Notes under the pieces: generated by a model
The model's database searches: none
What the model was told of the DNA's origin: nothing
The model's input: only the letters and a program-made list of their open reading frames with translations
NCBI GenBank assembly: GCA_965116195.1
Contig: OZ220491.1
Location: 2,728,001 to 2,792,000 of the forward strand
Length of the DNA: 64,000 bases
DNA from: Aldehydirespirator sp965116195
GTDB lineage: Bacteria > Actinomycetota > Acidimicrobiia > Acidimicrobiales > Aldehydirespiratoraceae
Direction of reading: 5' to 3'
Part shown: positions 8,790-18,164 of the stretch, piece by piece
How positions within the stretch are numbered: position 1 is the first letter of the stretch
How the letters are laid out: each line of letters starts with the position of its first letter
Position numbers and translations under genes: made by a program

Positions 8790-9012
8790 ATGACTTTCCA
8801 AGCTCGCAATGCTCTGCGCCAAGCCCCCCCCCCCCCCTGCTGGGGAGACAATAGCTACGGTCAGACAACAGCAACCTGCGGGCACATACAAGGCTGTTTC
8901 AACCGGTAGGAATCATGCTTGTGCTCTAAGCTCCAATGATACCATCACATGCTGAGGCTTATTTTCCGACGATCGGGCAACAGCACCCACCGGCACATTC
9001 AAACCGGAAGAT
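8790..9012 (+). pseudogene. decayed RCC1-repeat fragment with poly-C tract
   Basis: An ATG at 8790 (AGGAG about 9 bases upstream) opens a short frame that passes through 14 consecutive C and then reads CWGDNSYGQTTA, the diagnostic end of an RCC1-type repeat. One extra A near 8870 shifts the frame. In the corrected frame the text continues GTYKAVSTGRNHACALSS and NDTITC, then a TGA where Trp of CWG is expected, then TAPTGTF. This is the same repeat family as the large gene at 57-61 kb. At least one frameshift and one stop mark it as dead. It is too short to appear as a normal gene call. Confidence 0.75.
8824..8837 (+). repeat. homopolymer of 14 C
   Basis: A run of 14 C lies within the RCC1 relic. 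A run of the same length stands upstream of the main RCC1 gene at 61232-61245. Confidence 0.95.
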
Positions 9013-9078
9013 AGCCACTAACACTCCGCAGGCAACTCCCTCCATCAACATCCCGACAACCCTGCTAAGGATGAGTGT

Positions 9079-10083
9079 GTGCATGTGAGAGTGCGTCAAA
9101 AGTTCCTGCACATGGCATGTAAGATCCGAAACCAGAAGATAGTCGCTAATACGGGGATGTGTTGGCGTACCGCACCGGTTGACACTAGAACTAAGGGCAT
9201 CGCAGCGCAGGAGGCAATCCTGCGTGAAATCCACAAGGCCCGAGACAGACAGGATGCGTGCCTCGCCAACGAGAGAAGCCAATCCACTTTCGTCACTTCT
9301 ACCTTTCTGGCAATAACAAGCTTGATCATTACCATAGTTGAGTTACCCCGAATTTTGAACTCACAAGTAGTAGAGGTTGACTACCTGAAAACAGCTGCTC
9401 GCTACCTAATCATACTCACACTCGCTTTTCTAGTTCTTGCCTCCATCTACTACCGTTGCGACCGCTTGGCTAAAGTACTCAGGTGGTTAGGGTGCAAGTT
9501 CAGATGCTTGATGTCAAAGGCACGCGCTTGGTTGCAAGATGCGCCGGCCTGGTCTCCTGCTCTTGCATCCTTCCTCATTCTCGTCGTCCTAACGGTAGTA
9601 TATCCCACATGGTTCACGTGGCTCACTAATCCCAACATCGGAGTGATCCGCTATATGGGTTATGCACTTCTATACACTGCCACACTTGTAGTAGGTAGTT
9701 GCTGGGTCTATGTGCACAGAGTGACCGGAAGGCGAGGAAAATGGCAGGTGGGCCCCAATGTCAAAGAACTTACCGCTTTGCGCGATGGTAGCAACGGTGA
9801 TCAAGCAGCACTGCTGGACAGCCTCATTCGTGTACACAGCGAGAGGTTCGCGCAAAACGAGGAGGTGTTGCATCACGTGCGCAAGATTACTGCCACCCAA
9901 ATGCTGATTGTCTACATTACAATTCTTGTGTTAGCCACGGTAATATCCTTCGCTCTACAGAGGGAATTATTTGAGGTGCTGATTTCATCAAATCACCTCC
10001 AACAGAACTACTACGTCCAGAACTACTACGTCGAAACTCTCGAAGGCGTTCTAAACCTAGCAACAACCAGAACCTCCGCGTAA
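9079..10083 (+). CDS. multi-pass membrane protein of unknown function
   Basis: I do not recognise this 334-residue protein. About five hydrophobic helices can be seen: two near residues 74-92 and 107-129, two near 158-178 and 191-211, and one near 274-294. An amphipathic, charged N-terminal part (AAQEAILREIHKARDRQDA) precedes them. A soluble stretch between helices 4 and 5 includes HSERFAQNEEVLHHVRK. The C-terminus repeats QNYYVQNYYV. The gene is visibly richer in A/T than its neighbours and lies in the repeat- and transposon-bearing segment, which suggests later arrival. The GTG start at 9079 is uncertain; an ATG at 9112 or GTG at 9083 are alternatives. Confidence 0.65.
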   Translation: MHVRVRQKFLHMACKIRNQKIVANTGMCWRTAPVDTRTKGIAAQEAILREIHKARDRQDACLANERSQSTFVTSTFLAITSLIITIVELPRILNSQVVEVDYLKTAARYLIILTLAFLVLASIYYRCDRLAKVLRWLGCKFRCLMSKARAWLQDAPAWSPALASFLILVVLTVVYPTWFTWLTNPNIGVIRYMGYALLYTATLVVGSCWVYVHRVTGRRGKWQVGPNVKELTALRDGSNGDQAALLDSLIRVHSERFAQNEEVLHHVRKITATQMLIVYITILVLATVISFALQRELFEVLISSNHLQQNYYVQNYYVETLEGVLNLATTRTSA

Positions 10084-10200
10084 ATTTGGCTTTGGGGTTG
10101 CTCGGTGTATTGGTCGGGTCAGGTTGTCAGTAGTGCTCTGGATTGGTGGTTGACGGAGTCGGTAAAGCCTTGGGCGGTGCGTCGGTGCTGTGCTGTCGGA

Positions 10201-10650
10201 TCAGCCCTCGTGCTGATCATCTTTGTCGCCAAATGCCTGCACATCTCGTGCGGCCGGGCTGACAGCAGTGACAGTCATCGCCTTTGCGTCCTCGACCAGT
10301 CGGCGCGCCAAACGTTTGGTTATGGACCCTTCAAAGGCTGGGTGCTCCTCCAAAAAGCGACTGTCGCAGTTGTCGCACACAAACCGGCGGCGTTGCCACA
10401 CCAACACCAACCGCCGGCCCATGACCTCCAGATCACGGATGCGGTCGGTGCGACGGTCATGCACCCTATGGCACTTGAACCCGCAATTCGGACAACCCAA
10501 CCGCCGCCAGGTCGCCTCCACAGCCACCTCCACATGGAACGGCTCAGCAACAATCACCTCCAACACCCGTATGTGCGCCAAACCTAACCGCACCTCCACA
10601 ACATCACCAGCCATCAAGGCCCCCCTAGATCGTTGCCGATATTTCAACAC
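10201..10650 (-). pseudogene. truncated ISL3-family transposase (N-terminal part), copy 1
   Basis: The 149-residue frame begins like ISL3-type transposases: a zinc-ribbon with RLGCPNCGFKCHRVHDRR, then VCDNCDSRFLEEHP and a helical DNA-binding region ending near EDAKAMTVTAVS. After that the sequence departs from the family, and the whole DDE catalytic domain is absent. The last ~25 codons are unrelated sequence. A second, more broken copy with the same 5' flank lies at 15170-15561. It cannot encode an active transposase. Confidence 0.75.
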
Positions 10651-10659
10651 CGACTCTTA

Positions 10660-11224
10660 GCACGGCCTCGACCGTCACACAAGTACCTCATCCCAGCGTT
10701 GCGCGCTCTGCTTGACGGCCACTTGACCTCGACCGTCACACAAGTGCCTCATCCACCCCCACACCCCGACGTTTTGCGAAAGCGCCCATATCAAGACACG
10801 TGAAGTATCTCGCCGGATTGCGCGAGCAGGCGATTCGGATCGTATTTGAACAAGCCACCCAGACCCGCGCCCAGCACACCGTAGCATCATGACATCGCCC
10901 GACAGCAAGGCCGCCTCGGAACTGTCGGCCCGACCTGCGTCACGTGGCCGACTTGCGCGCTGAACTCCCAGTCGGTTATGAACCGTCTTGAAGTTGTAGG
11001 TCCGTCTTGCGTCATGGCCGTAAGCGACATGTGGACACTCAAGCTCTTCACCCAGCAGGGTGACGAGCAGCAGCGAGGTCTCAACTCGCACGTGAGCCTC
11101 AATCAACCTTCCTCCATCAGACAAGGAAGACGAAGACCCAGAAACTCCGGGAAGAAGACTCAGAAACTCCAGGAAAATTCTGGAAATATGCTGTAAACAG
11201 ATGGTGGATGTCATAGGGGGTTGA
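10660..11224. other. leader between ISL3 remnant and HNH gene
   Basis: No gene is seen here. The stretch contains short repeats such as CTCGACCGTCACACAAGT (twice) and is largely repeated at 15570-16078. The last ~130 bp before the HNH gene are nearly identical between the two copies. Confidence 0.6.
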
Positions 11225-11230
11225 TATAGT
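11225..11230 (+). promoter_or_regulatory. -10 element of HNH gene copy A (TATAGT)
   Basis: TATAGT stands six bases before the ATG at 11237, and there is no Shine-Dalgarno sequence, so leaderless expression is likely. The same arrangement is kept in copy B. Confidence 0.6.
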
Positions 11231-11236
11231 ACAGGC

Positions 11237-12931
11237 ATGTTGTTGGAAGCACTCCGCCGAGCGGAAACCGCCGTGAAGGAAGCGCTTGCGCTGGCTTCGG
11301 TTGGGGGAGCTTCTTGTGACGAGTTGCGTGACGCGCTGGTGGTGACCAAAACCGTTGCAGGGGTTGTGGCTGCTGCTCAGACGCAGCTTGCGTCGGCTAT
11401 CGCCAAGACCGAACGCCATGGCGACGGCGGCACCGGAGTACTAGCCGAAACGACCGGGTTGACACGTCGCGAGGCGCGTGGGCAGGTCAAAACTGCCCAG
11501 ACGATCTCAGGGGTGCCGTCGGTTCGTGACGCAGTGTCACAGGGTCGCGTGTCATTGGCGAACGCCAAGCGCCTGGCTGACGCAGTGGAACGCACCAGTG
11601 CCGGTGCGGTCGAAGCTGACGGCGAGTTGTTGAAGATGGCAGAGTCGATGCGGGCTGATCAGTTCACCAAGCAGACCCGCCGTTGGATTGCTGAACAACA
11701 AGACGACGGCGGTGAAGCTGACTATCAGCGCATGCGAGCCAAACGCAGCGTGCGAGTCTGGGACAACGACAACGGCATGGTCGAACTACACGCCACCTTC
11801 GACCCACTCACCGGTCGGCGCATAGGCAACCGACTACGCGCCGAGGCAGACCGCCTCTACCAAAACGACAAGAAGCACGCCGCTCAACAAGGCAAACACC
11901 ACAACGAACACGAACGACCTGGCAACCCCGGCGAGCACCGTGACAAAGAAGCAAGCAACAGTGGGCCGAGGGGTCGGCCCGGCGGCAAACATGGCAACGG
12001 CAGACGGGGCCGAGAACCCAGTAACGGCAGAGCAAATGCCAGTCGGCGCACATTTGATCAGTGCATGGCCGACGCCTTGGACAACCTCACCTCCAACACC
12101 GCCACAGCACTCGCCACCAACACAGCCCCCACTACCAAGCGAGGCACGGCAAGCGCTGTCAGTACCGCCACCGGCACCGCCGCTCGCACAGGTACGGGCA
12201 ATGGCAGCGGGACACGCTCGTGTGCCGACACCGACACGCCTTCAGATGGACAGGCAGCCATGAATGCTAACACCGGTAGCGGAACCGGGTCTCTTGCCAA
12301 CACTGTCACAGGCGAGGTTGATGGGGGCGCAGGTGACATAGCGGGGGTTGCTGCTGGTGCTGACCCGGGTACTTGTACCTGCGGCGGCCGCAGTGCTGAC
12401 GAAGGTGCGAACAGTGACGTGGAAGCCGACAGCAATGCTGGTACGGGTTTGGGCAGGTCGTTTGCGGATATCTGCGTGATTGTTCAAGTTGACGCTGCCA
12501 CCGGTGAACTTGTGGCGCAACTACCTGATGGTGAACGACTACCTGCCAGCGTGCTGGACAAACTCACCTGCAACGCTCGGATTTCTGTGATTTTGTCCAC
12601 CCGTAGAGGCCAGCCCATCTGGCGTACCTTTGCTTCGCGCACAGCTACCGACACACAACGACGACTGCTGCTGGCACGCTGGGGTGGGTGCTTTCACTGC
12701 GCAGCGCATCCGGCGATGTGTCAGATACATCACATCGTGCCCGTGGCACAAGGCGGCGAAACCAAAATTGACAACATGATCCCGGTTTGCTGGGAATGCC
12801 ACGACCTGATCCACCACAACCACTGGCAAATCCACAAACGCCCCGACGGCAACCACACCCTGCACCCACCACAGCAGCGCCACCACGGGCCCGCACACGC
12901 CCCTGAGCAACCCCTGCTCTTCACACAATGA
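11237..12931 (+). CDS. DUF222 / 13E12-family HNH endonuclease-like protein
   Basis: The 564-residue protein has the N-terminal helical DUF222 region (about 10-200) including QTQLASAIAKTERHG and RVWDNDNGMVELHATFDP. A variable Gly/Ala/Thr/Asn-rich linker (about 215-410) follows, and a C-terminal HNH nuclease domain. The latter has the zinc-type CFHCAAHPAMCQIHHIVP, the Asn of KIDNMIPVCWECH, and a final His pair. Such genes are multi-copy in many actinobacteria; their biological role is not settled. The metal-binding and catalytic residues look intact. An almost identical but frameshifted copy lies 4.9 kb downstream. Confidence 0.85.
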   Translation: MLLEALRRAETAVKEALALASVGGASCDELRDALVVTKTVAGVVAAAQTQLASAIAKTERHGDGGTGVLAETTGLTRREARGQVKTAQTISGVPSVRDAVSQGRVSLANAKRLADAVERTSAGAVEADGELLKMAESMRADQFTKQTRRWIAEQQDDGGEADYQRMRAKRSVRVWDNDNGMVELHATFDPLTGRRIGNRLRAEADRLYQNDKKHAAQQGKHHNEHERPGNPGEHRDKEASNSGPRGRPGGKHGNGRRGREPSNGRANASRRTFDQCMADALDNLTSNTATALATNTAPTTKRGTASAVSTATGTAARTGTGNGSGTRSCADTDTPSDGQAAMNANTGSGTGSLANTVTGEVDGGAGDIAGVAAGADPGTCTCGGRSADEGANSDVEADSNAGTGLGRSFADICVIVQVDAATGELVAQLPDGERLPASVLDKLTCNARISVILSTRRGQPIWRTFASRTATDTQRRLLLARWGGCFHCAAHPAMCQIHHIVPVAQGGETKIDNMIPVCWECHDLIHHNHWQIHKRPDGNHTLHPPQQRHHGPAHAPEQPLLFTQ

Positions 12932-12969
12932 GTCGCCCAGCCTTACAGCGGTTCGTGTGGGTAGCCCAG

Positions 12970-13165
12970 CAGCACAAACCGCGCATAACTACCCACCTTC
13001 AGCTTTGATTGTCGTGATGAGGAGTTGTGGGTAGCCCAGCAGCACAAACCGCGCATAACTACCCCCCACTTATGCAAAGTTATGCACGGTTTGTCAGAAC
13101 CCGAACCGGAGAATGCTCAGTAGCACAAACCGCGCATAACTTCCGGAACGAGCCTGCCGGTGACC
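12970..13165. repeat. REP-like palindromic module, copy 2
   Basis: Copies of CAGCACAAACCGCGCATAAC lie at 12970-12990, 13040-13060 and 13121-13141, with the inverted form AGTTATGCACGGTTTGT at 13078-13094. The 13040-13165 part matches 8477-8600 in order and spacing. Confidence 0.85.
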
Positions 13166-13185
13166 AACGAGCACAAACCGGCAGG

Positions 13186-14844
13186 TCAAGTCGGCTTTTT
13201 CAACACATAGAACGATCCACGCTTGGAACCTTTCAACTCCAACATGCCTTCCAGCACAAGCCGTCGGAGCACCAGCAAGGCCTCACCACGAGAAACGCCC
13301 ATCGCATGTCGCACCGTTGCATTGGTTAACGGCCCGTTCGCAGCCAACTTCAACACCGCCGAGCGGATCGCTGCTGAATCCAGCTGCGCAGGATGTCCGA
13401 GGCCGGACGCTATTCGATAGCGCGCTCCACGCTGTTCACCGTCCTGCAACAAGAGTCCGGCATCACGCAGACGCTGAAGACTCCGACGTGCCTGCAAACT
13501 GTCGACGTTCAACAATGAGCGGACTGCACCATTCGTGAGTTCCTTGCCACGAGCAGCTTCAACGAGCACACGCCGGTCCTCAGCCAAGAGTTCCGCGCGA
13601 TCCTCGAGTTCGCGTACCCATGCACGTTCCTCAGGCGACACTGGACTCTGAATGGGAAGCCGTACCGTCACATGGCCGTGTGGTTGCTCCTCAAAACTCG
13701 GCTCAGACCGCAAATCTTCGGCCATCTCGCCAAGGATGACTCTGATGCCACGACCAGCGTCTTCGGCCAAACCAAAAGCTCGCAGCGCCTGAATGATGCG
13801 CCGGTTACGGGGCGCATGAGCATTACGGAGATTCTCACTGGTGATTGGAGCTATGAAACCGCCCGGTGAAGTAACCCTGACCTCATGCGGAGAAATATGG
13901 ATATCTACAGCCGAACCCGATAGTTGATAGTCCCGATGAGCAACTGCGTTGGCGATCGTCTCTCTGAGCGCCCTCACCGGAAGCCGCTTCAACTCGTGGC
14001 GATTGCTACCCACAACAACCAGATCAAAGCCAAGTTCCTTGTCGATCCATGCCGTCGCTTCGTCAACCTGTCGGGCCGGAGTGCCCTTGAACACCACACG
14101 CTGGTCATATTCAGCGCCTTGCTCCGGGTAGCGAAACACCTCAACAATACACTTGCCGAACTCTGCCGGGGCGCTCGGCACCAAGAAGAGAGCACCCGCT
14201 TTGGTGAGCATGGCATCGCCTGAATGGCGTACTGTCATTCCCCGTTCTTCCAGAGCATCAGAACGATCCTGTTCACTCGTGCCCGATGGGATATCGTAGG
14301 CATCGCAAAGCTGAGCCAATAGTTCACTATCCGCGTCGGCAAGTCGCCAGCGCGAGACACCGAGGTCGAAGCTGTCCTGTGCGCGTTGCGTCACCAACTC
14401 AATCAGAGCAGCACCCGTCAATGGCAAATTCTGCTTGCCCCTCCGAATTAGAGCAGTACCGTTGGAAGTCAGCGCCACGCCTTGTCTACGTGGCGCAATC
14501 GACAAGACCGTTATCCCCACCTGCCCCACAACTAGACCGAAGATCTTGATCTCGCCTGGCGAGTCAACCGTACTGACAATCTCCCAGATCTTCTTCTCCA
14601 ACCCCGTATCGAACGGTCGGCCAATTACGTGACCTTTGTCATCAACACCGATCATCAGTACGCCACCGTTGGCATTGGAAAAGGCCACTACCGCCTTTTG
14701 GATTCGCTGAGCACTCACACCCTCCTTCCATTCAACGTAGCTACTTTCATTTGGGAAAGATGCTGTAAATTCATCTGGTGTCATTGAAGACAGCATTACG
14801 CCACTGGCAGGATGCAAGGGAGGATATGTAGCATTTGTCATCAA
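13186..14844 (-). CDS. AlbA_2 (Schlafen-like) / HATPase_c_4 protein
   Basis: The 552-residue protein combines an N-terminal AlbA_2 domain (about 20-140; ESSYVEWKEG and AFSNANGGVLMIGVDD) with a GHKL-type ATPase-like domain whose N-box is RETIANAVAHRDYQ (about 295-308). C-terminal winged-helix segments follow (about 420-550). The family is often annotated as a RecG-like or transcriptional regulator and occurs in defence-related and mobile regions; a specific role is not known. It is convergent with the HNH gene and sits between the two duplicated segments. The start is TTG 14844 or ATG 14841; TAGTAT lies five or eight bases upstream. Domains look complete. Confidence 0.8.
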   Translation of the reverse strand: MMTNATYPPLHPASGVMLSSMTPDEFTASFPNESSYVEWKEGVSAQRIQKAVVAFSNANGGVLMIGVDDKGHVIGRPFDTGLEKKIWEIVSTVDSPGEIKIFGLVVGQVGITVLSIAPRRQGVALTSNGTALIRRGKQNLPLTGAALIELVTQRAQDSFDLGVSRWRLADADSELLAQLCDAYDIPSGTSEQDRSDALEERGMTVRHSGDAMLTKAGALFLVPSAPAEFGKCIVEVFRYPEQGAEYDQRVVFKGTPARQVDEATAWIDKELGFDLVVVGSNRHELKRLPVRALRETIANAVAHRDYQLSGSAVDIHISPHEVRVTSPGGFIAPITSENLRNAHAPRNRRIIQALRAFGLAEDAGRGIRVILGEMAEDLRSEPSFEEQPHGHVTVRLPIQSPVSPEERAWVRELEDRAELLAEDRRVLVEAARGKELTNGAVRSLLNVDSLQARRSLQRLRDAGLLLQDGEQRGARYRIASGLGHPAQLDSAAIRSAVLKLAANGPLTNATVRHAMGVSRGEALLVLRRLVLEGMLELKGSKRGSFYVLKKPT

Positions 14845-14849
14845 TCAAG

Positions 14850-14855
14850 ATACTA
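14850..14855 (-). promoter_or_regulatory. -10 element of the AlbA_2 gene (TAGTAT)
   Basis: TAGTAT lies five bases before TTG 14844 and eight before ATG 14841, consistent with a leaderless or very short leader. Confidence 0.5.
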
Positions 14856-14909
14856 GGCTTCTGAAGTTACAAACGCTACATAAATGATGAGTACCCCGGG
14901 CGGGGTGAT

Positions 14910-15172
14910 TCAGGGGGCTAGGCGTTCGATCACCCAACTGGCGGACACGTCATCGGTACTGGGATCCGGGCGGCGGTAGCGGAGTCGGTCGTGCAGGCGA
15001 CTGCGGCGGCCCTGCCAGAACTCCACAGTATGTGGTTGCACCAGATAGCCGCCCCAGTGGGGTGGACGGGTTACCTCGGCCTCAGCGCTAAAGCGAGCCT
15101 CGGCAACGGCTGTCAGGCGTTGCAACTCGGCCCGGTCTGCAATGACCTGCGACTGCGGAGAGGCCCAGACTG
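14910..15172 (-). pseudogene. detached 3' end of pdxH
   Basis: About 260 bp are nearly identical to the 3' end of pdxH at 18958-19220, including the C-terminal RSRLHDRLRYRRPDP and the stop codon. Translation gives the last ~85 residues of PdxH only. At the upstream side it joins directly to the ISL3 remnant. It is a duplicated fragment, not a gene. Confidence 0.9.
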
Positions 15173-15561
15173 GCAGCAGTGACAGACATCACCTTGGTGT
15201 CTTCTGCCAACCGACGCGTCAGTCGTTTGGTGATGGACCCTTCAAAGGCTGGGTGCTCTTCCAGGAAGCGACTTTCGCAGTTGTCGCACATAAACCGGCG
15301 GCGTTGTCACACCAACACCAACAGCCGGCCCAGGACCTCCAGATCACGGATGCGGTAGGTGCGACGGTCATGCACCCTATGGCACTTGAACCCGCAATTC
15401 GGACAACCAAACCGCAGCCAGGTCGCCTCCACTGCCACCTCCAAAAGGCGCGGCTCAGCAACAATCACCTCCAACACCCGTATGTGCGCCAAACCTAACG
15501 GCAGCTCCACAACATCACCAGCCATCAAGGCCCCCCTAGATCGTTGCCGATATTTCAACAC
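15172..15561 (-). pseudogene. truncated ISL3-family transposase, copy 2 (frameshifted)
   Basis: The N-terminal zinc-ribbon region of copy 1 is repeated, with GCPNCGFKCHRVHDRR and MCDNCESRFLEEHPAFEG now in different frames because of an indel near 15307. The C-terminal catalytic region is missing, and the sequence runs into the pdxH fragment. Confidence 0.75.
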
Positions 15562-16078
15562 CGACAGTTAGCAGGTCCTCGACCGTCACACAAGTACCTC
15601 ATCCCAGCGTTGCGCGCTCTGCTTGACGGCTACTGGACCTTGACCGTCACACAAGTACCTCATCCACCCCCACACCCTGACGTTTTCGCGAAAGCGCCCA
15701 TATCGAGACAGGTGAGGTATCTCGCCGGGTTGCGCGAGCAGTCGATCCGGATCGCATTTGAACAAGCCACCCAGACCCTCGCCCAGCACACCGTAGCATC
15801 ATGACATCACCCGACAGCGAGGCCGCCTCGGAACTGTCGGCCCGACTTGCGTCACGAGCACCTTCCTCAGCAGGTCACGAACCTACGGAGCCATAAACGT
15901 CGGCCCGACTTGCGTCACGAGCACCAGCAAGATCTTGACTCGCACGTGAACCTCAATCAACCTTCCTCCATCAGACAAGGAAGACGAAGACCCAGAAACT
16001 CCGGGAAGAAGACTCAGAAACTCCAGGAAAATTCTGGAAATATGCTGTAAACAGGTGATGGATGTCACAGGGGGTTGA

Positions 16079-16084
16079 TATAGT
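16079..16084 (+). promoter_or_regulatory. -10 element of HNH gene copy B (TATAGT)
   Basis: Same TATAGT-N6-ATG arrangement as copy A. Confidence 0.55.
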
Positions 16085-16090
16085 ACAGGC

Positions 16091-18118
16091 ATGTTGTTGG
16101 AAGCACTCCGCCGAGCGGAAACCGCCGTGAAGGAAGCGCTCGCTGCGGCTTCGGCTGGGGGAACTTCTTGTGACGAGTTGCGTGACGCGCTGGTGGTGAC
16201 CAAAACCGTTGCAGGGGTTGTGACTGCTGCTCAGACGCAGCTTGCGTCGGCTATCGCCAAGACCGAACGCCATGGCGACAGCGGCACCGGAGTACTAGCC
16301 GAAACGACCGGGTTGACACGTCGCGAGGCGCGTGGGCAGGTCAAAACTGCCCAGACGATCTCAGGGGTGCCGTCGGTTCGTGACACAGTGTCACAGGGTC
16401 GCGTGTCATTGGCGAACGCCAAGCGCCTGGCTGACGCAGTGGAACGCACCAGTGCCGGTGCGGTCGAGGCTGACGGCGAGTTGTTGAAGATGGCAGAGTC
16501 GATGCGGGCTGATCAGTTCACCAAGCAGACCCGCCGTTGGATTGCTGAACAACAAGACGACGGCGGTGAAGCTGACTATCAGCGCATGCGAGCCAAACGC
16601 AGCGTGCGAGTCTGGGACAACGACAACGGCATGGTCGAACTACACGCCACCTTCGACCCACTCACCGGTCGGCGCATAGGCAACCGGCTACGCGCCGAGG
16701 CAGACCGCCTCTACCAAAACGACAAGAAGCACGCCGCTCAACAGAGCCAACACGACTACGGCAACCAGAGCCAGGGAAGGTTCAGCGGTCAGCATCACAA
16801 CGAGACAGACGACAGTTGGCGTGAAGACAATCCCAACAGGGGTGCATTTGGCAATAACAGGCACAGGCGAGATCCCGGCAACCGCGAACCCGGAGGTCGG
16901 CAGGTCGGCAGCAGCAAACGCGACCGAAGCCCAGCTAACAGCAGGCACGGTGGCGGGCGGCGCACGTTCGATCAGTGCATGGCCGATGCCTTGGACAACC
17001 TCACCTCAAACACCACCACAGCACTCGCCACCAACACGGCCCCCTACTGCCAAGACAGGCACGGCAAGCGCTGTCGATACTGGCACCGATACCAAAGCGA
17101 CCATCAGCAACGGCCAAACGGCATGCACTGACACCGGACATACTGCTGATCAAGCCACCGGAGCGCTCCTCAGCAAAGGCGAGGGAACTCGCACAGCAAC
17201 CGGACGTGCTACTTACTCGGACCCGATCGTCAGCAACAGCCAAAACGCTCGCACGGGCACGGGCAGAGGCTCAGGCACAGGCACCAGCGCCAGCATGAGT
17301 GCGGGCACGGATGGGACGACTGACCACGATGTCGGAGCGACCATCAGCAACGGCGGGGAAACTCGCACAGATACGGGCAATGGCAACAGAACGCGCTCGT
17401 GTGCCGACACCGACATGCTGTCAGATGGTCAAGCAGACATGGCTGCCGACACCGGAGGCGGAGCCGGTTCCGATACCAACACGGTCACGGGCGTGGTTGA
17501 TGGGGGCGCAGGTGACGAAGCGGAGGTTGCTGCTGTTGCCAACCCGGGCAAGTGCGCGTGCGGTGGTCGCAGTGGTGGTGCGAATGGAGTACCGAACAGC
17601 GGTGTGGATGCCGACATGAGTGCCGGTACGGGTTTGGGTCGAGCGTTTGCGGATATCTGTGTGATTGTTCAGGTTGACACCGCCACCGGTGAACTTGTGG
17701 CTCAACTACACGACGGTGAACGACTACCGGCCAGCGTGTTGGACAAACTCACCTGCAACGCAAGGGTTTCTGTGATCCTGTCCAACAGCAGAGGCCAACC
17801 CATCTGGAGTGCTGTTGCCTCACGCACTGCCACCGAAAAACAACGACGGCTACTGCTGACACGATGGGGTGGCTGCTTTCACTGCGCGGCGCATCCGGCG
17901 ATGTGTCAGATCCATCACATCGTGCCCGTGGCACAGGGCGGTGAAACCAAAATCGACAACATGATCCCGGTGTGTTGGGAATGTCACCACCTCATCCATG
18001 ACAACCACTGGAAATCCAAAAACGCTCCGACGGCAACCACACCCTGCACCCACCCCAGCAACGCCACAACGCACCCGCGCACGCCCCCGAACGGCCCCTG
18101 CTCTTCACGCAAACGTGA
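16091..18118 (+). pseudogene. DUF222-HNH gene copy B, two frameshifts
   Basis: The first ~220 codons are almost identical to the gene at 11237. Near 17045 an extra base (CCCCCTACT against CCCCCACTA in copy A) moves the rest into another frame, which reads on through a Thr/Gly/Ala-rich linker. The HNH domain has the same CFHCAAHPAMCQIHHIVP motif. Near 18010 a lost A in TGGAAATCC moves the last ~35 codons back to the first frame. The two shifts cancel: 16091 to the TGA at 18116 is 2028 bases. As it stands the product is split into a 346-residue N-terminal part and an out-of-frame nuclease part. Either it is dead or the shifts are assembly errors. Confidence 0.7.
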
Positions 18119-18164
18119 ACGGATCTCAAACAACCAGTCTCAGACGCAGAAGGCGGAAGGGCAC

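Larger units (their letters stand above)
10201..12931. repeat. segmental duplication, copy A (ISL3 remnant + HNH gene)
   Basis: This block matches 15180-18118 in order and orientation: ISL3 remnant, ~550 bp leader, then the DUF222-HNH gene. The leader and first ~650 bp of the HNH gene are almost identical. The central low-complexity part of the gene differs. Confidence 0.85.
15180..18118. repeat. segmental duplication, copy B
   Basis: Second copy of the ISL3 remnant + leader + HNH block found at 10201-12931. It differs mainly by a longer central low-complexity part of the HNH gene and by indels. The gene-free leader 15562-16078 belongs to this block. Confidence 0.85.

Noticed and set aside
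10201..10650. Active ISL3 insertion sequence
   Set aside because: The DDE catalytic domain is absent and I see no terminal inverted repeats or target duplication.
10105..10660. Plus-strand ORFs opposite the ISL3 remnant
   Set aside because: Shadow frames; the minus strand carries the zinc-ribbon motifs.
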